From JALZVT01 sp039029135 (lineage in GTDB: Bacteria > Pseudomonadota > Gammaproteobacteria > Pseudomonadales > Azotimanducaceae): 64,000 nucleotides of DNA. Made by a program: the position numbers and the translations under genes. The notes below the pieces were generated by a model. It did no database searches, had not been told where the DNA came from, and was given only the letters and a program-made list of their open reading frames with translations. Below are positions 49,949 to 59,147 of this stretch, in pieces. Each line of letters begins with the position of its first letter. Position 1 is the first letter of the stretch. The stretch spans positions 7,890 to 71,889 of the forward strand of contig JBCCGT010000026.1 of NCBI GenBank assembly GCA_039029135.1, written 5' to 3'.

Positions 49949-51196
49949 GTGAGTCAGACGGCGAGGCATCAAGGCAATGCAACTGACAGCGGCGCGCAGG
50001 CAAAGGACGTGGTAGCTCGACAGGGCGAAACAGCGCACGACGCAGCGACGGCCACCACGGGCGCAAAGACCCGCCTCTGCATGATTCAGGGCGGCCACTT
50101 TTCTGCTTCCAAAGGCGGCGCGCAGTATCAGGCTGAGGTGCTGGTCGACGCGCTCGCCGCAACCGGCCGCTTCGATGTGACTTACATCACGCGCAACGTC
50201 GACCCGAACTTCAAGCCCGTGGGCTATCGCATCGAGCGCATCACGACGCCGGGCTGGATTCGCCGCGTCGGCTTTTTTCTCGACTCGTTTCAGCTCTATC
50301 GCCAGCTCACCCGTTTTCAGCCTCAGGTCGTGTACCAGCAGGGACTGCGGGCGCATACCGGGGTGGGGGCCTGGTACGCCGCGCGCCACGACGCCCGATT
50401 CGTGTTCCACGTCGCCTCGGACTTCGACGTGCTGCCACGCGCGCTGCTCAAGGACGAGGAATTCAGTGGGGTCTCCGCTATCGACAAACGGTTAGGCGAA
50501 TATGGTCTGCGGCGGGCGGATCGGGTCATCGCCCAGACGTTGGTGCAGAGCGAATTGATGCAACAGCACTATGGCGTCGAGGCGGCGGCGATCGTGCGCA
50601 ACTTTCATCCGCTGCCGGATGCGGCGGCGGAGGCTGCGCTGGTGCCGCCACGCTCGACCGGAACCGACGCCGAGCGGCCGATGCGGATCGCGTGGGTTGC
50701 GAACTTCAAGCCGGTCAAGAGACCGGAGCTGTTTGTGCAACTCGCCGAAGAGACGGCCGCCGATCCGCGCGTCCAATACCTCATGATCGGGCGTCCGGGA
50801 AATCCTGGAACCTACGGCGATCTACACAAGCGCATCGACGCGCTAGACAACCTCACCTACCTTGGCGAGGTCCCTCAAGAGCGCGTCAACGCGGAGCTGG
50901 CGAACTGCGACGCGCTGATCAACACGAGCATTATGGAAGGGTTTCCGAACACCTTCATTCAGGCCTGGATGCGCGGCATGCCGGTGCTCACGGTCGGTGT
51001 GAACAGCGATCGGCTGTTCGACGCCGAGGACATAGGCTACTGCGAAGACGATTTCGCGGGGCTCAAGGCGCGCGTGCTGCAGCTTGCTGCGGCGCCCGAA
51101 CTGCGCGCGCAGTTGGGCGAGCAGTCGCGCCGCTACGCACTCGCCAATCACTCGATGGGCAACGTCGACGCGCTGATTAAGCTGCTCGAATCCTGA
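49949..51196 (+). CDS. Glycosyltransferase, GT4-like
   Basis: A GT-B glycosyltransferase, 415 residues from GTG 49949. The start is uncertain: the sequence before ~50 residues is polar, and a start downstream (e.g. GTG within AKDVVARQ) is possible. GGHFSASKGGAQYQAEVLVDAL is the N-terminal acceptor region. MRIAWVANFKPVKRPELFVQ, YLGEVPQERVNAELANCDALINTS and MEGFPNTFIQAWMRGMPVL hold the donor-binding E-x7-E-like motif (the glutamate in MEGFPN). It probably extends the repeat unit of the polysaccharide made here. Confidence 0.87.
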   Translation: MSQTARHQGNATDSGAQAKDVVARQGETAHDAATATTGAKTRLCMIQGGHFSASKGGAQYQAEVLVDALAATGRFDVTYITRNVDPNFKPVGYRIERITTPGWIRRVGFFLDSFQLYRQLTRFQPQVVYQQGLRAHTGVGAWYAARHDARFVFHVASDFDVLPRALLKDEEFSGVSAIDKRLGEYGLRRADRVIAQTLVQSELMQQHYGVEAAAIVRNFHPLPDAAAEAALVPPRSTGTDAERPMRIAWVANFKPVKRPELFVQLAEETAADPRVQYLMIGRPGNPGTYGDLHKRIDALDNLTYLGEVPQERVNAELANCDALINTSIMEGFPNTFIQAWMRGMPVLTVGVNSDRLFDAEDIGYCEDDFAGLKARVLQLAAAPELRAQLGEQSRRYALANHSMGNVDALIKLLES

Positions 51197-51214
51197 TCTG
51201 CAAACGGGGCGCCG

Positions 51215-52858
51215 CTAGGCCTGCCGAGGCTCGTTCAGGATGGGTGGCGGCGGCGCGTTTGCGGGCCGGGGCGCGGTACCGCTGCTGGCGCGTTCGGAAC
51301 GGCGCTTCGGCGCAGGACGGTAGTAGCGCTGCGGTGAGCCAATCGGCGGCCGTTCGCTCGGCGTCGATTCGGTAGTCTGATCGGAAGCGGGTTCGGCTGC
51401 TGGCGCACCGGCCGGCATCATCGCGGGCGTGCCATCTCCCGTTCCTGTGGCCATCTTTTGATCGGCCAAGAGCTCCGTCCCGCCGCTTGCTTCGGCGACT
51501 ATCCCGGGACCTGCCGCAAGGCCGGTGACGCCATCACCCCGGGTGGGTGCTGAAGCGCCGACGAAATCGATGGCCTGCCGGCGCGTGCGGCGATAGGACG
51601 CGGCGACGATGAGTCCGCAGAAGTACGCAAACAGATACATGTTTGGATTGTTCACCATCACGTTCTTCCAGGCGAAGGCCATGATGAAGATCGGGATGAC
51701 CGCGAGCATGCCGAGCGACAGCGGTCCATACAGGTCTTTCTCAAAGCGCAGCTTCTTGGCCTCGCGCCAGATGAGATACAAACCGACCAGTACCAGCAGC
51801 GCGCCGAACGCGCCGATCTCCCAGATGATGATCGACCAGGAGACGCCGACGCGTCCCTCTTCGATCAGATAGAGGTAGTCGTCGGCGGCAAACATCGAGA
51901 TCGGCGCCCGATTCAACGCGCCCATACCGACGCCCGCGAACAGCTTGAGCGGTTCGTCCGCGTTCTCAATAAAGGGTTCCACGACCTTATCGAGTCGACC
52001 GTGGCGCTCGTCGACCGATTCGATGCCGGCGAGCTGTGGGGCGATGTAGTGCGCCAGCCGGTCCAGATCGAAGTAAAACTCGAGCGGCGAGCCCAGCCGA
52101 TGGTCGTAGGCCCGCGCCATCGCCTCGGATACGCCGATGTAGGTGCCGAGCGCTAGCATCAGCGCGAGCGCTCCGGGCGCGAGGCGCGCGAACAGGGAGC
52201 GATCGGACGGGTTGAAGATCATGGGGATCAAGACCGCCAGCGGCAGCAGGAAGAACACGCCCTTAACCTCGCCTACGGTCGACGGAATGACCATGAAGGC
52301 GCACAGGATTAGCGTCTTCGGCCAGGTCAGGAACCCGCGGAGCTGGCACCCGACCGTGACCGCCATGCACGACAGCAGAAATATCGCCTCCAGCGATCCG
52401 GTCGCAAACGTGCCCTTGGCGACGTCGCCGGACTTGTGCCACCAGGGCGCGAACACAAACCGCTGCAGCAGCGCGATGGGGAGCTGTATCAGCGCACACA
52501 GCATCAGGAAACGTAGCTGGTTGCGCAGTTGAGGCTGACTGAAGTCGTACACCATGGGTAGGAGGAAGAACGGCATATAGCGCAAGTAGGCGCGCAGGCC
52601 GCCGATCAGCGGTCCCGTCTGGGCGTCCGAGATGATGGCGCCGAAGCACAGGTGCAGCGCCATGATGAGCAGGAACACGAGGATCGGCGGCGGCATCGCG
52701 AACTGACGATCCGTGGCCAGTCGATTCAGTACGAGCACCAGCGCGATGCCGGACAGCACCTCGGGAACCAGCGCCATTACGCCGGGCAGGCGCAACTGCA
52801 TCTGGACGAAGTCCACCAGCAGCACGGTGGTCATCATTGTGAGGATCAGAAACTGCAC
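51215..52858 (-). CDS. O-antigen ligase/polymerase-like membrane protein
   Basis: A 547-residue protein with about ten hydrophobic segments, starting at GTG 52858 (start uncertain; ATGs at 52837/52834 are alternatives, and the frame is open to 53023). The large periplasmic loop is near residues 240-320 with RLGSPLEFYFDLDRLAHY. GVGMGALNRAPISMFAADDYLYLIEEGRVGVSW is the common WaaL/Wzy_C-type signature region. The C-terminal ~90 residues are proline/serine/threonine-rich and disordered. It should polymerise or ligate the surface glycan; which one is not decidable by eye. Its 5' side is next to the halohydrin dehalogenase-like gene on the same strand. Confidence 0.78.
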   Translation of the reverse strand: MQFLILTMMTTVLLVDFVQMQLRLPGVMALVPEVLSGIALVLVLNRLATDRQFAMPPPILVFLLIMALHLCFGAIISDAQTGPLIGGLRAYLRYMPFFLLPMVYDFSQPQLRNQLRFLMLCALIQLPIALLQRFVFAPWWHKSGDVAKGTFATGSLEAIFLLSCMAVTVGCQLRGFLTWPKTLILCAFMVIPSTVGEVKGVFFLLPLAVLIPMIFNPSDRSLFARLAPGALALMLALGTYIGVSEAMARAYDHRLGSPLEFYFDLDRLAHYIAPQLAGIESVDERHGRLDKVVEPFIENADEPLKLFAGVGMGALNRAPISMFAADDYLYLIEEGRVGVSWSIIIWEIGAFGALLVLVGLYLIWREAKKLRFEKDLYGPLSLGMLAVIPIFIMAFAWKNVMVNNPNMYLFAYFCGLIVAASYRRTRRQAIDFVGASAPTRGDGVTGLAAGPGIVAEASGGTELLADQKMATGTGDGTPAMMPAGAPAAEPASDQTTESTPSERPPIGSPQRYYRPAPKRRSERASSGTAPRPANAPPPPILNEPRQA

Positions 52859-53007
52859 GGCAGAAGTTGCGCCTGGGTGGCTGGCATTCCGGTCTCGTGT
52901 CGGTGGCGGCAGCTTAGCACGCCGGTCCCCCGGCAAAGCCGCGTCGGATCGCAAAATCGATGGAAAATCAGGGTGTTGGGCAATCCCGCAAGGGGCGCGA
53001 CAGGTGG

Positions 53008-53715
53008 CTAGCGCTGTACCCAACCGCCCGCGAAGGGTATCGCCTGGCCGACGAAGAAATCGCTTTCGTTCGAGGCGAGAAAGAGTGCAAAGCTCGCATC
53101 CTCCCGCGCGGTCGCGAGGCGACCGAGCGGGACCTGGCGACGCAGCGAGGCCTGGAAACGCTCGTTGGCCTGCAGTTCGCTTGGGTAATAGACCGGGTTC
53201 TCGACGTAGTTCTGCGCGATCAGATTGACCTGGATATTGGCGGGCGCGACTTCGACGCCCAGCGACTGCACATAGCCCACCTGGGCGGCGCGGGCCGCGC
53301 TGTAGGCGGTGACGGTCTTGAGCCCCTTGAGCGCCACGGCGCTGCCGTAGACAACGATCTTGCCCGCGCCGCGCTCACGCATCTGCGGTAGCACCGCCTG
53401 GCAAAGCTTGTGCAGCGGATGCACCATCATGTCGAAGGCGTTGTGCCACTGGTCGTCCTGCAGATCCTCTGCCGTGATGCCCGTGTAGTTCGGCGACGCA
53501 AGATTCGCGACCAGCACGTCGACCCGACCCGCCGCGGTGACGGCCTCGCTGGCGGCGTCGGCATCCCGCAGGTCGCGGGTATCCGCGATGACCTCGGCGC
53601 CTTCCGCTTCGAACAGCTCGATGGTCGCCGGGCCCATGTAGTCGTCGGCTTGGGTAATCAGCACGCGCTTGCCCGCGAGGCGTCCGGTCCTTTCTCCAGC
53701 TGTGGCTCCGGTCAT
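53008..53715 (-). CDS. SDR-fold protein with halohydrin dehalogenase signature motifs
   Basis: A 235-residue Rossmann-fold protein with AGAGGAAG before its ATG. The NAD-binding glycine loop is absent: T21-QADD-Y26-M-G28 fits T-x4-[FY]-x-G, and the catalytic set S125-x12-Y138-x3-R142 has arginine where SDR dehydrogenases have lysine. Both motifs are the published hallmark of halohydrin dehalogenases (HheA-G), which release halide from vicinal haloalcohols to form epoxides. Sections NYVENPVYYPSELQ and PLGRLATARED also resemble HheC-type enzymes. Length is normal for the family (~225-255). An atypical SDR of other function cannot be excluded. It stands alone upstream of the ligase gene. Confidence 0.82.
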   Translation of the reverse strand: MTGATAGERTGRLAGKRVLITQADDYMGPATIELFEAEGAEVIADTRDLRDADAASEAVTAAGRVDVLVANLASPNYTGITAEDLQDDQWHNAFDMMVHPLHKLCQAVLPQMRERGAGKIVVYGSAVALKGLKTVTAYSAARAAQVGYVQSLGVEVAPANIQVNLIAQNYVENPVYYPSELQANERFQASLRRQVPLGRLATAREDASFALFLASNESDFFVGQAIPFAGGWVQR

Positions 53716-53944
53716 GGGTGCTTCCTCTACGCGGTGTTCAGGTTTGTTTGGACCGCGCCGATCGCGGTGTCAACGGTTCGTAACATTCGAGCGCCCGCCG
53801 AACTGGCGGGCGGGTTGCGGTGTCTCAGTATCGGTATGGGCCCGCATTTTCGTTAGGGTCCGCTAGACGGGGTCGTCGGCCCCGAACATAGCCGGTGCCG
53901 CCCTGTGGCAAAATGCCGGCGGCCGGTCACCAACGGAGAGCGCC

Positions 53945-54769
53945 ATGATACAACGCCTGGACTGCCTGATTGGCCGCAAGCTGGCGCGCTGCGCGGCCGT
54001 CGTTTCGATCGCCTGCCTCACCGCCTGCGCCACCTCACCACTTGGGCGCAGCCAGCTGATTCTGTTTCCGGAGGCCCAGCTCGCGCAGATGGGCGCGCTT
54101 GCCTACAAGGACATGCGGGCGCAGACGCCGATCTCCAAAGACGGCAAGGCGAGCGACTACGTCAACTGTGTCGCTCAGGCCATCATCGAGGCCAACCCGG
54201 AACTCGACGCCTATCAGTGGGAAGTGACGCTGTTCGAAAGCGAGCAGGCGAACGCCTTCGCGCTGCCGGGCGGCAAGCTCGGCGTTTACTCCGGCATGCT
54301 GGGCGTTGCGGTCAATCAGCATCAGCTCGCCGCCGTGATGGGACACGAGCTCGCGCACGTCACCGCGCGCCATGGCAACGAGCGCGTGTCGACGAACTTC
54401 GCAACGCAGACCGGCCTGCAGGTGGCGGCGATTGCCGCGGGCGCCGGTTCTTCGCCGCAGAAGGCCCAGCTCTTCGGGCTGCTCGGTCTGGGGGCGCAGG
54501 TGGGCGTCATGCTGCCATTCGGTCGCGCCCAGGAGACCGAGTCAGACCTGCTCGGACTGGACTACATGGCGAAAGCCGGCTTCGACCCGAGCGAGGCGAG
54601 CCAGCTGTGGCGCAACATGAGCGCTCAGGGCGGCGCGCGCCAGCCGACGTTCCTCTCAACGCATCCGGCACCCGAGATGCGAATTCGCAAGCTCGACGAG
54701 CGCGCCCCGGCCGCCCAGGCGCTGCGCCGCGAGGCCCGCGCCGCGGGCCGTAGCCCGGTCTGCGACTAA
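53945..54769 (+). CDS. M48 family metalloprotease, lipoprotein
   Basis: A 274-residue lipoprotein (AVVSIACLTAC lipobox). The zinc ligands are H134-E135-x2-H138 (MGHELAHVTARHG), with the third ligand in AQETESDLLGLDYM. It resembles LoiP/YcaL-type periplasmic proteases that tend the outer membrane. Sequence ends with NMSAQGGARQPTFLSTHPAPEMRI, the usual closing helix. GAG-type site upstream is weak. It converges with the RDD-domain gene. Confidence 0.92.
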   Translation: MIQRLDCLIGRKLARCAAVVSIACLTACATSPLGRSQLILFPEAQLAQMGALAYKDMRAQTPISKDGKASDYVNCVAQAIIEANPELDAYQWEVTLFESEQANAFALPGGKLGVYSGMLGVAVNQHQLAAVMGHELAHVTARHGNERVSTNFATQTGLQVAAIAAGAGSSPQKAQLFGLLGLGAQVGVMLPFGRAQETESDLLGLDYMAKAGFDPSEASQLWRNMSAQGGARQPTFLSTHPAPEMRIRKLDERAPAAQALRREARAAGRSPVCD

Positions 54770-54801
54770 GCCGGGGTCCTCAGTTCGTCAGCAGGCCGTG
54801 C

Positions 54802-55233
54802 TCAGGCTAATCGGCTGACGCGCGTACCCGCCAGGTAGTCGTGCAGCGCGCGACGCTCGCCGAACCCGGCGGGCAGCAGGTTGACCGCGAACGCGGCCAG
54901 GGCCCACACCGGCGGCAGGAACAGCACTAGCGCGAGCGGCAGCATGCGCACTAGCATGCGCGGCAGCTTGGCGGGCGCACCGTCCGACTGTGCGATAACC
55001 ACGAGGCCAAGCAGCCGCTTGCCGACGGAACGCCCCTGCGACAGAAACCAGCCGTGGGCCAGCAGATAGCCGGCCAGGCCCACTAGCCCGACGCGCAGTC
55101 GAAACTGCTCCAGGTACGCGATGGCGGTCTCGAACACGCCGAAGATGAGCGCCAGCAGCAGTGCGACCAGCGCCGCGAGCGCCGCATCGATGGCGAACGC
55201 GGCAGTGCGTCGCGCATGACCAGCGGCCGTCAT
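54802..55233 (-). CDS. RDD family membrane protein
   Basis: A 143-residue protein with an N-terminal RRTAAFAIDAALAALVALLLAL segment carrying the R-D-D-type charged positions (here arginine, then aspartate in the first helix) and two further hydrophobic segments (LVGLAGYLLAHGWFLSQG, MLPLALVLFLPPVWALAAFAVNLL). QGRSVGKRLLGLVVI is typical of the family. Function is unknown; some RDD proteins transport ions. Its start overlaps the stop of the upstream propeller gene by 4 bp. Confidence 0.83.
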   Translation of the reverse strand: MTAAGHARRTAAFAIDAALAALVALLLALIFGVFETAIAYLEQFRLRVGLVGLAGYLLAHGWFLSQGRSVGKRLLGLVVIAQSDGAPAKLPRMLVRMLPLALVLFLPPVWALAAFAVNLLPAGFGERRALHDYLAGTRVSRLA

Positions 55234-56855
55234 GAGGCGTCGTCGGTCAGGCGAAAGACCATCAGCGCATTGCCACCGCGTTGGCCGAAGCCCGCATAGC
55301 CGCTCTGCACGATCAGCAGATCCTCAACGAGCTGCGGTCCGTGGACGTCGATCGCGCCGCCGTTCGCGCGACTTTCGCCGTCGCCGCCGTTGACGCTCGC
55401 GAATTCGGCCCAGGTATCGAAACGCCAGCGTTCCGCGCCGCTGGCCGCGTCGAAGGCGAGCAGCATGCCGTCCAGGCCGCCGACGAACACGAGCTCCGCG
55501 TTGCTGCCGGGCGCCGCCGAGAAGCCGGCGAGGCAGCGGCTGCGGCCGTCGCAGTTGGCGCTGACGGGCTGCTGCCAGCGCACCTCGCCTGTCGCCGCGT
55601 CGATCGCGGACAACCCCGGGCTGGGTTCGCCCTCGACGCCGGGTGGCGCCTGGCGGATATCGCTGATCGGCGCATACAGCAGGCCGAGTTCTTCGTTGAA
55701 CGCCATACCCCAGTGAATCCCGCCCAGATAGCCGCCGCGACCCAGCCGGCGAGACCACAGCCGCGTGCCGTTGTCCGGGGTCAGCGCGTGGACATAGCCG
55801 GACTTCTGACCGGCCAGCACGACCTCGCTGCCGTCTTGCAGTCTGCCGAGTATCGGCGGGGCGCCGAAGTCCAGGTCCGGCCCGTTCTCGGCCGGGCAGT
55901 TGGGGTGGTCGGCCGAGACGTTGCAGGCGACGTTGAAGTTGTCGTCGGCCGTGTACTGCGTGCGCCAGCGGCGCTCTCCGGTATCGAGATCCAGCGCGAA
56001 GATCGCATCCGAGCCGCCGGACGAGGGGCCGCTATAGTTCTCTCCGGTGCCGAACAGGATCTGGTTGCGGCGCGCGTCTATCGTTGGCGCCGACCAGACG
56101 GGCGCGCCCGACGGTCCGTAGTTGCGCACGAACACCCAGTGGCGGTGGGTCAGCTTGGGCTCGCGATCGATGGTGTGGCTGCGCCAGATGAACTCGCCCG
56201 TCGCCGCGTCCCACGCGGACACCGAGCCGCGAAAGGTGCAGCAGCCGTAGAAGCCGCTGGTCGCGAGCACGACCTCGCTGGACGACAGCGGCACATAGAG
56301 TTTGCCGGCGTGCAACACGGGCGTGCCGGTCACCATACCGGCATCGTGATCGCGGACGTCGCGCGACCATGCGAGGCGCCCGGTGCGCGCCTCCAGCGCG
56401 TAGACGAATCCGCCGCGCGTGCCGAAGAAAATCAGCGCCTGGTCGCCAACGCGGCCGGCGGTCAGCGCGGTGCGCACCTCGCTGTCGGCCTGGAAGCGAA
56501 AGCGCTTGCAGCCGCTCGCGCGATCCAGCGCCAGCAGCACGCCCGACTGCGTGCCGATGAACAGGGTGTCGGCGGTGACGAGTGGGTAGGAGTGGGGTGA
56601 GTTGCCGCCGGGCAGGGCGTACACCCAGTCGAGCCGTAGCTGGGCGACGTTGTCTACGCGGATGTCGCTGTTGGCCTGCGTGCGCGTCTGACGCGCGTCG
56701 CCGCCCCAGCTTGTGGAGGCAAAGTCGACGTTGGCCTCGGCGGCGCAGTCCGTCGTGGCCGCGGCGACAAAGCCTGGCGCTAGTGCGAGTGCGGCGAGTG
56801 CCGCAAGCGTTGCGCGCAGCGCCGTGGCTCGCGCGCGAGAAAGACCCTTGGCCAT
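55230..56855 (-). CDS. PQQ-binding-like beta-propeller protein (polyvinyl alcohol dehydrogenase-like)
   Basis: A 541-residue exported protein (signal AALAALALAPGFVAA). Repeats with the tryptophan-docking pattern recur, e.g. LFIGTQSGVLLALDRASG, VYALEARTGRLAWSRDV and VSAWDAATGEFIW, making an 8-blade propeller. A vicinal cysteine pair lies in SGFYGCCTFRGSV, as in PVA dehydrogenase-type quinoproteins. HDHPN-type region reads SADHPNCPAENGPDLDFGAPP. Whether PQQ is bound is not certain. The RDD gene starts within its last codons. Confidence 0.87.
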   Translation of the reverse strand: MAKGLSRARATALRATLAALAALALAPGFVAAATTDCAAEANVDFASTSWGGDARQTRTQANSDIRVDNVAQLRLDWVYALPGGNSPHSYPLVTADTLFIGTQSGVLLALDRASGCKRFRFQADSEVRTALTAGRVGDQALIFFGTRGGFVYALEARTGRLAWSRDVRDHDAGMVTGTPVLHAGKLYVPLSSSEVVLATSGFYGCCTFRGSVSAWDAATGEFIWRSHTIDREPKLTHRHWVFVRNYGPSGAPVWSAPTIDARRNQILFGTGENYSGPSSGGSDAIFALDLDTGERRWRTQYTADDNFNVACNVSADHPNCPAENGPDLDFGAPPILGRLQDGSEVVLAGQKSGYVHALTPDNGTRLWSRRLGRGGYLGGIHWGMAFNEELGLLYAPISDIRQAPPGVEGEPSPGLSAIDAATGEVRWQQPVSANCDGRSRCLAGFSAAPGSNAELVFVGGLDGMLLAFDAASGAERWRFDTWAEFASVNGGDGESRANGGAIDVHGPQLVEDLLIVQSGYAGFGQRGGNALMVFRLTDDAS

Positions 56856-56871
56856 GTGCCGCCCAGTTCGC

Positions 56872-58221
56872 TCACCCCATTAGGCTGAGCAGCATATCGC
56901 GTTTTTCGGCCATCAAGGCGGCGTCGCCCCGGGTTTCGACGTTCAGGCGGACCACCGGCTCGGTATTCGACATGCGCAGGTTGAACCGCCAGCCTTCGAA
57001 CGTCATCGACACGCCGTCGACGTGCTCGACCTGCTGCGCCTCGTGGGCGAAGCGCGCCTCGATGTCCTTCAATAGCCGCGCGGGATCCTCGATCGTGCGG
57101 TTGATTTCGCCGGAGACGGGGAACTTGGTCATGCGCGCGTCGACCAGCGCCGCCAGCGTACAGTCCTTGTGGCTCATCAGCTCCGCGGTCAGCAGCCAGG
57201 GGATCATGCCGCTGTCGCAGTAGGCGAAGTCGCGGAAGTAGTGGTGGGCGCTCATTTCGCCGCCATAGACGGCGTCCTCGGCGCGCATGCGTTCCTTGAT
57301 GAACGCATGCCCCGTCTTGCACTGCACGGCCTCGCCGCCCCGTTCCTCGACGAGGTCGATCGTGTTCCAGGTTAACCGCGGGTCGTGGACGACCTTGGTG
57401 CCGCTCGGGTGCTTGGCGAGGAACGCCTCGGCCAGCATACCGACGACGTAGTAGCCCTCGATGAAGCGGCCGTCGGCGTCGAACAGGAAACAGCGATCGA
57501 AGTCGCCGTCCCAGGCGACGCCGAGATCCGCGCCGTGCGCACGAATGGCTTCTATCGTCGGCGGCCGGTTTTCTTCGAGCAGTGGATTGGGCACGCCGTT
57601 CGGAAAGTGACCGTTGGGCTCGTGGTGCACCTTGATGAATTCGAAGGGCAGGTGTGGCGCCAACAGATCGACGACCCGACCAGCGCCGCCGTTGCCGGCG
57701 TTGACGACGATCTTCAGCGGCTTCAGCGATGCGACGTCGACGTAGCTGAGCAGGTGCTGGGTGTAACGCTGATCGAAGTCGACCTGGGTCAGCTCGCCGC
57801 GTGCGGTGGCATTGGGCAAATCGCCGCGTTCTGCGAGACGCTTGATCTCGAAGAGTCCCGTGTCACCGCTGATGGGCTTCGACCCCGCACGGACGAACTT
57901 CATGCCGTTGTAGTCTTTCGGGTTGTGACTGGCGGTGATCGCGATGCCGCCGTCGTAGTTGCCCGCGAAGGTCGCGTGATAAATCTCCTCGGTGCCGCAC
58001 AGTCCGATGTCTTCGACGTTGACGCCGGCGTCCATCAGACCGTTGGCGACCGCGGCCTTGATGCGCTCGCTGGACAGCCGAATGTCGTGTCCGATCACCA
58101 CACGCTCGGGATTAACGACCTCGGCATACGCGCGACCGATGCGACGGGCGATCTCTTCGTTCAGCTCATCCGGTACGCGACCGCGAATGTCATAGGCTTT
58201 GAAGCAGGTCAGTTCAGTCAT
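56872..58221 (-). CDS. Phosphomannomutase/phosphoglucomutase (AlgC/ManB family)
   Basis: A 449-residue alpha-D-phosphohexomutase. The catalytic phosphoserine loop reads AITASHNPKDYNGMK, the metal-binding loop is DGDFDRC, the sugar-binding loop is YGGEMSAHHYF and the phosphate-binding loop is RMSNTEPVVRLNVE. It converts mannose 6-phosphate or glucose 6-phosphate to the 1-phosphate, feeding GDP-mannose or UDP-glucose for surface glycans. Length is standard. It lies apart from the glycan genes at 44-53 kb, but probably supplies them. Confidence 0.95.
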   Translation of the reverse strand: MTELTCFKAYDIRGRVPDELNEEIARRIGRAYAEVVNPERVVIGHDIRLSSERIKAAVANGLMDAGVNVEDIGLCGTEEIYHATFAGNYDGGIAITASHNPKDYNGMKFVRAGSKPISGDTGLFEIKRLAERGDLPNATARGELTQVDFDQRYTQHLLSYVDVASLKPLKIVVNAGNGGAGRVVDLLAPHLPFEFIKVHHEPNGHFPNGVPNPLLEENRPPTIEAIRAHGADLGVAWDGDFDRCFLFDADGRFIEGYYVVGMLAEAFLAKHPSGTKVVHDPRLTWNTIDLVEERGGEAVQCKTGHAFIKERMRAEDAVYGGEMSAHHYFRDFAYCDSGMIPWLLTAELMSHKDCTLAALVDARMTKFPVSGEINRTIEDPARLLKDIEARFAHEAQQVEHVDGVSMTFEGWRFNLRMSNTEPVVRLNVETRGDAALMAEKRDMLLSLMG

Positions 58222-58396
58222 GGTGCTTGCTCTTTAGGTTGTCGTCCCTGGCCGGTTCCTTCTGCGGAAGCCGATCGCTGTCTGTGGGGCTGTGTGTCGT
58301 CTGCGAAAAACGCCGCGACAAGAACGCGAACTTGGTCGCGAATTCTATCTCGGCGGGACCGTTCGCGCCGCGAATTCACCCACAAGCTGCGCGCCT

Positions 58397-58473
58397 GGAA
58401 CCTTCCAAATGTCTCGTTGTCGGTTCAGGTGGCGTTTAGCTAGTGCCGCATAGACTGCCTCGGAACCTTCCAA
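58397..58473. repeat. Two exact 12-bp repeats in a divergent promoter region
   Basis: GGAACCTTCCAA occurs at 58397-58408 and again at 58462-58473 on the same strand. Each core (GGAA-CC-TTCC) is an imperfect palindrome. They lie between the divergent phosphomannomutase and envelope operon starts. A role as regulator sites is possible; chance is not excluded. Confidence 0.5.
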
Positions 58474-58486
58474 TGAGAGTCATGTC

Positions 58487-59137
58487 ATGCAGCGCTTCAG
58501 TTCCTCTCGTCGCTTGCGAACCAACGATTCGAAACGCTCCCGCGGTGCGCCTCGCGGCTGGTCTGTCGGGCTGGCCGCGGCCGCATTACTCAGTGTAGCT
58601 CTACCCAGCATCCCCGCGAACGCGGCACCCGGACACGCCTACGAGGTCGAGGCGCCCGTCGTGCGCGTCGATCCCATCGTGTCTACCCAGCGCGTGGTCG
58701 AACCGCGCGAAGAGTGCTTTGAAACCCGTCGCGGCTATGGCGTCGATCGTTATGAGCGGCGCGGTAACCCGACGGGTGCGCGCATTCTTGGCGGCGTCGT
58801 CGGCGGCCTGATCGGCAACCGCTTCGGCGGCGGCGACGGTCGCAAGGTGTTGACCATTGCGGGCGCCATTGCCGGCGCCAGCATCGCCGATCGAGCGCAC
58901 AAGAATCGTTCTACGCGCGATCGATACGAACCGCGCTATGAATGCGAAGTCGTTGAGGAAGAGCGGCTCATCGAGCGCGTCGACGGTTACGACGTGACCT
59001 ACCGCTACAACGGCGAACTCTATACCCGTCGCATGGACTTCGATCCGGGCGACTCACTGCGCATTCGCGTGACCCACCGGCCCGCCACGACCTCGCGTCG
59101 CTATGAGCGCAGTCGGCGGAATGGCTATCGCATCTAG
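58487..59137 (+). CDS. Glycine-zipper 2TM domain protein, exported
   Basis: A 216-residue protein with a signal sequence (LAAAALLSVALPSIPANAA) after a basic leader. A two-helix glycine zipper lies near residues 99-135 (RILGGVVGGLIGNRFGGGDG and TIAGAIAGASIADR), as in 17-kDa surface antigen/OsmB-type proteins. Flanking regions carry cysteines (EECFE, YECEV) that could form a disulfide. It is the first gene of the envelope operon; the next begins 10 bp after its stop. A role in the outer membrane or periplasm is inferred. Confidence 0.85.
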   Translation: MQRFSSSRRLRTNDSKRSRGAPRGWSVGLAAAALLSVALPSIPANAAPGHAYEVEAPVVRVDPIVSTQRVVEPREECFETRRGYGVDRYERRGNPTGARILGGVVGGLIGNRFGGGDGRKVLTIAGAIAGASIADRAHKNRSTRDRYEPRYECEVVEEERLIERVDGYDVTYRYNGELYTRRMDFDPGDSLRIRVTHRPATTSRRYERSRRNGYRI

Positions 59138-59147
59138 GAGGAAAGTC

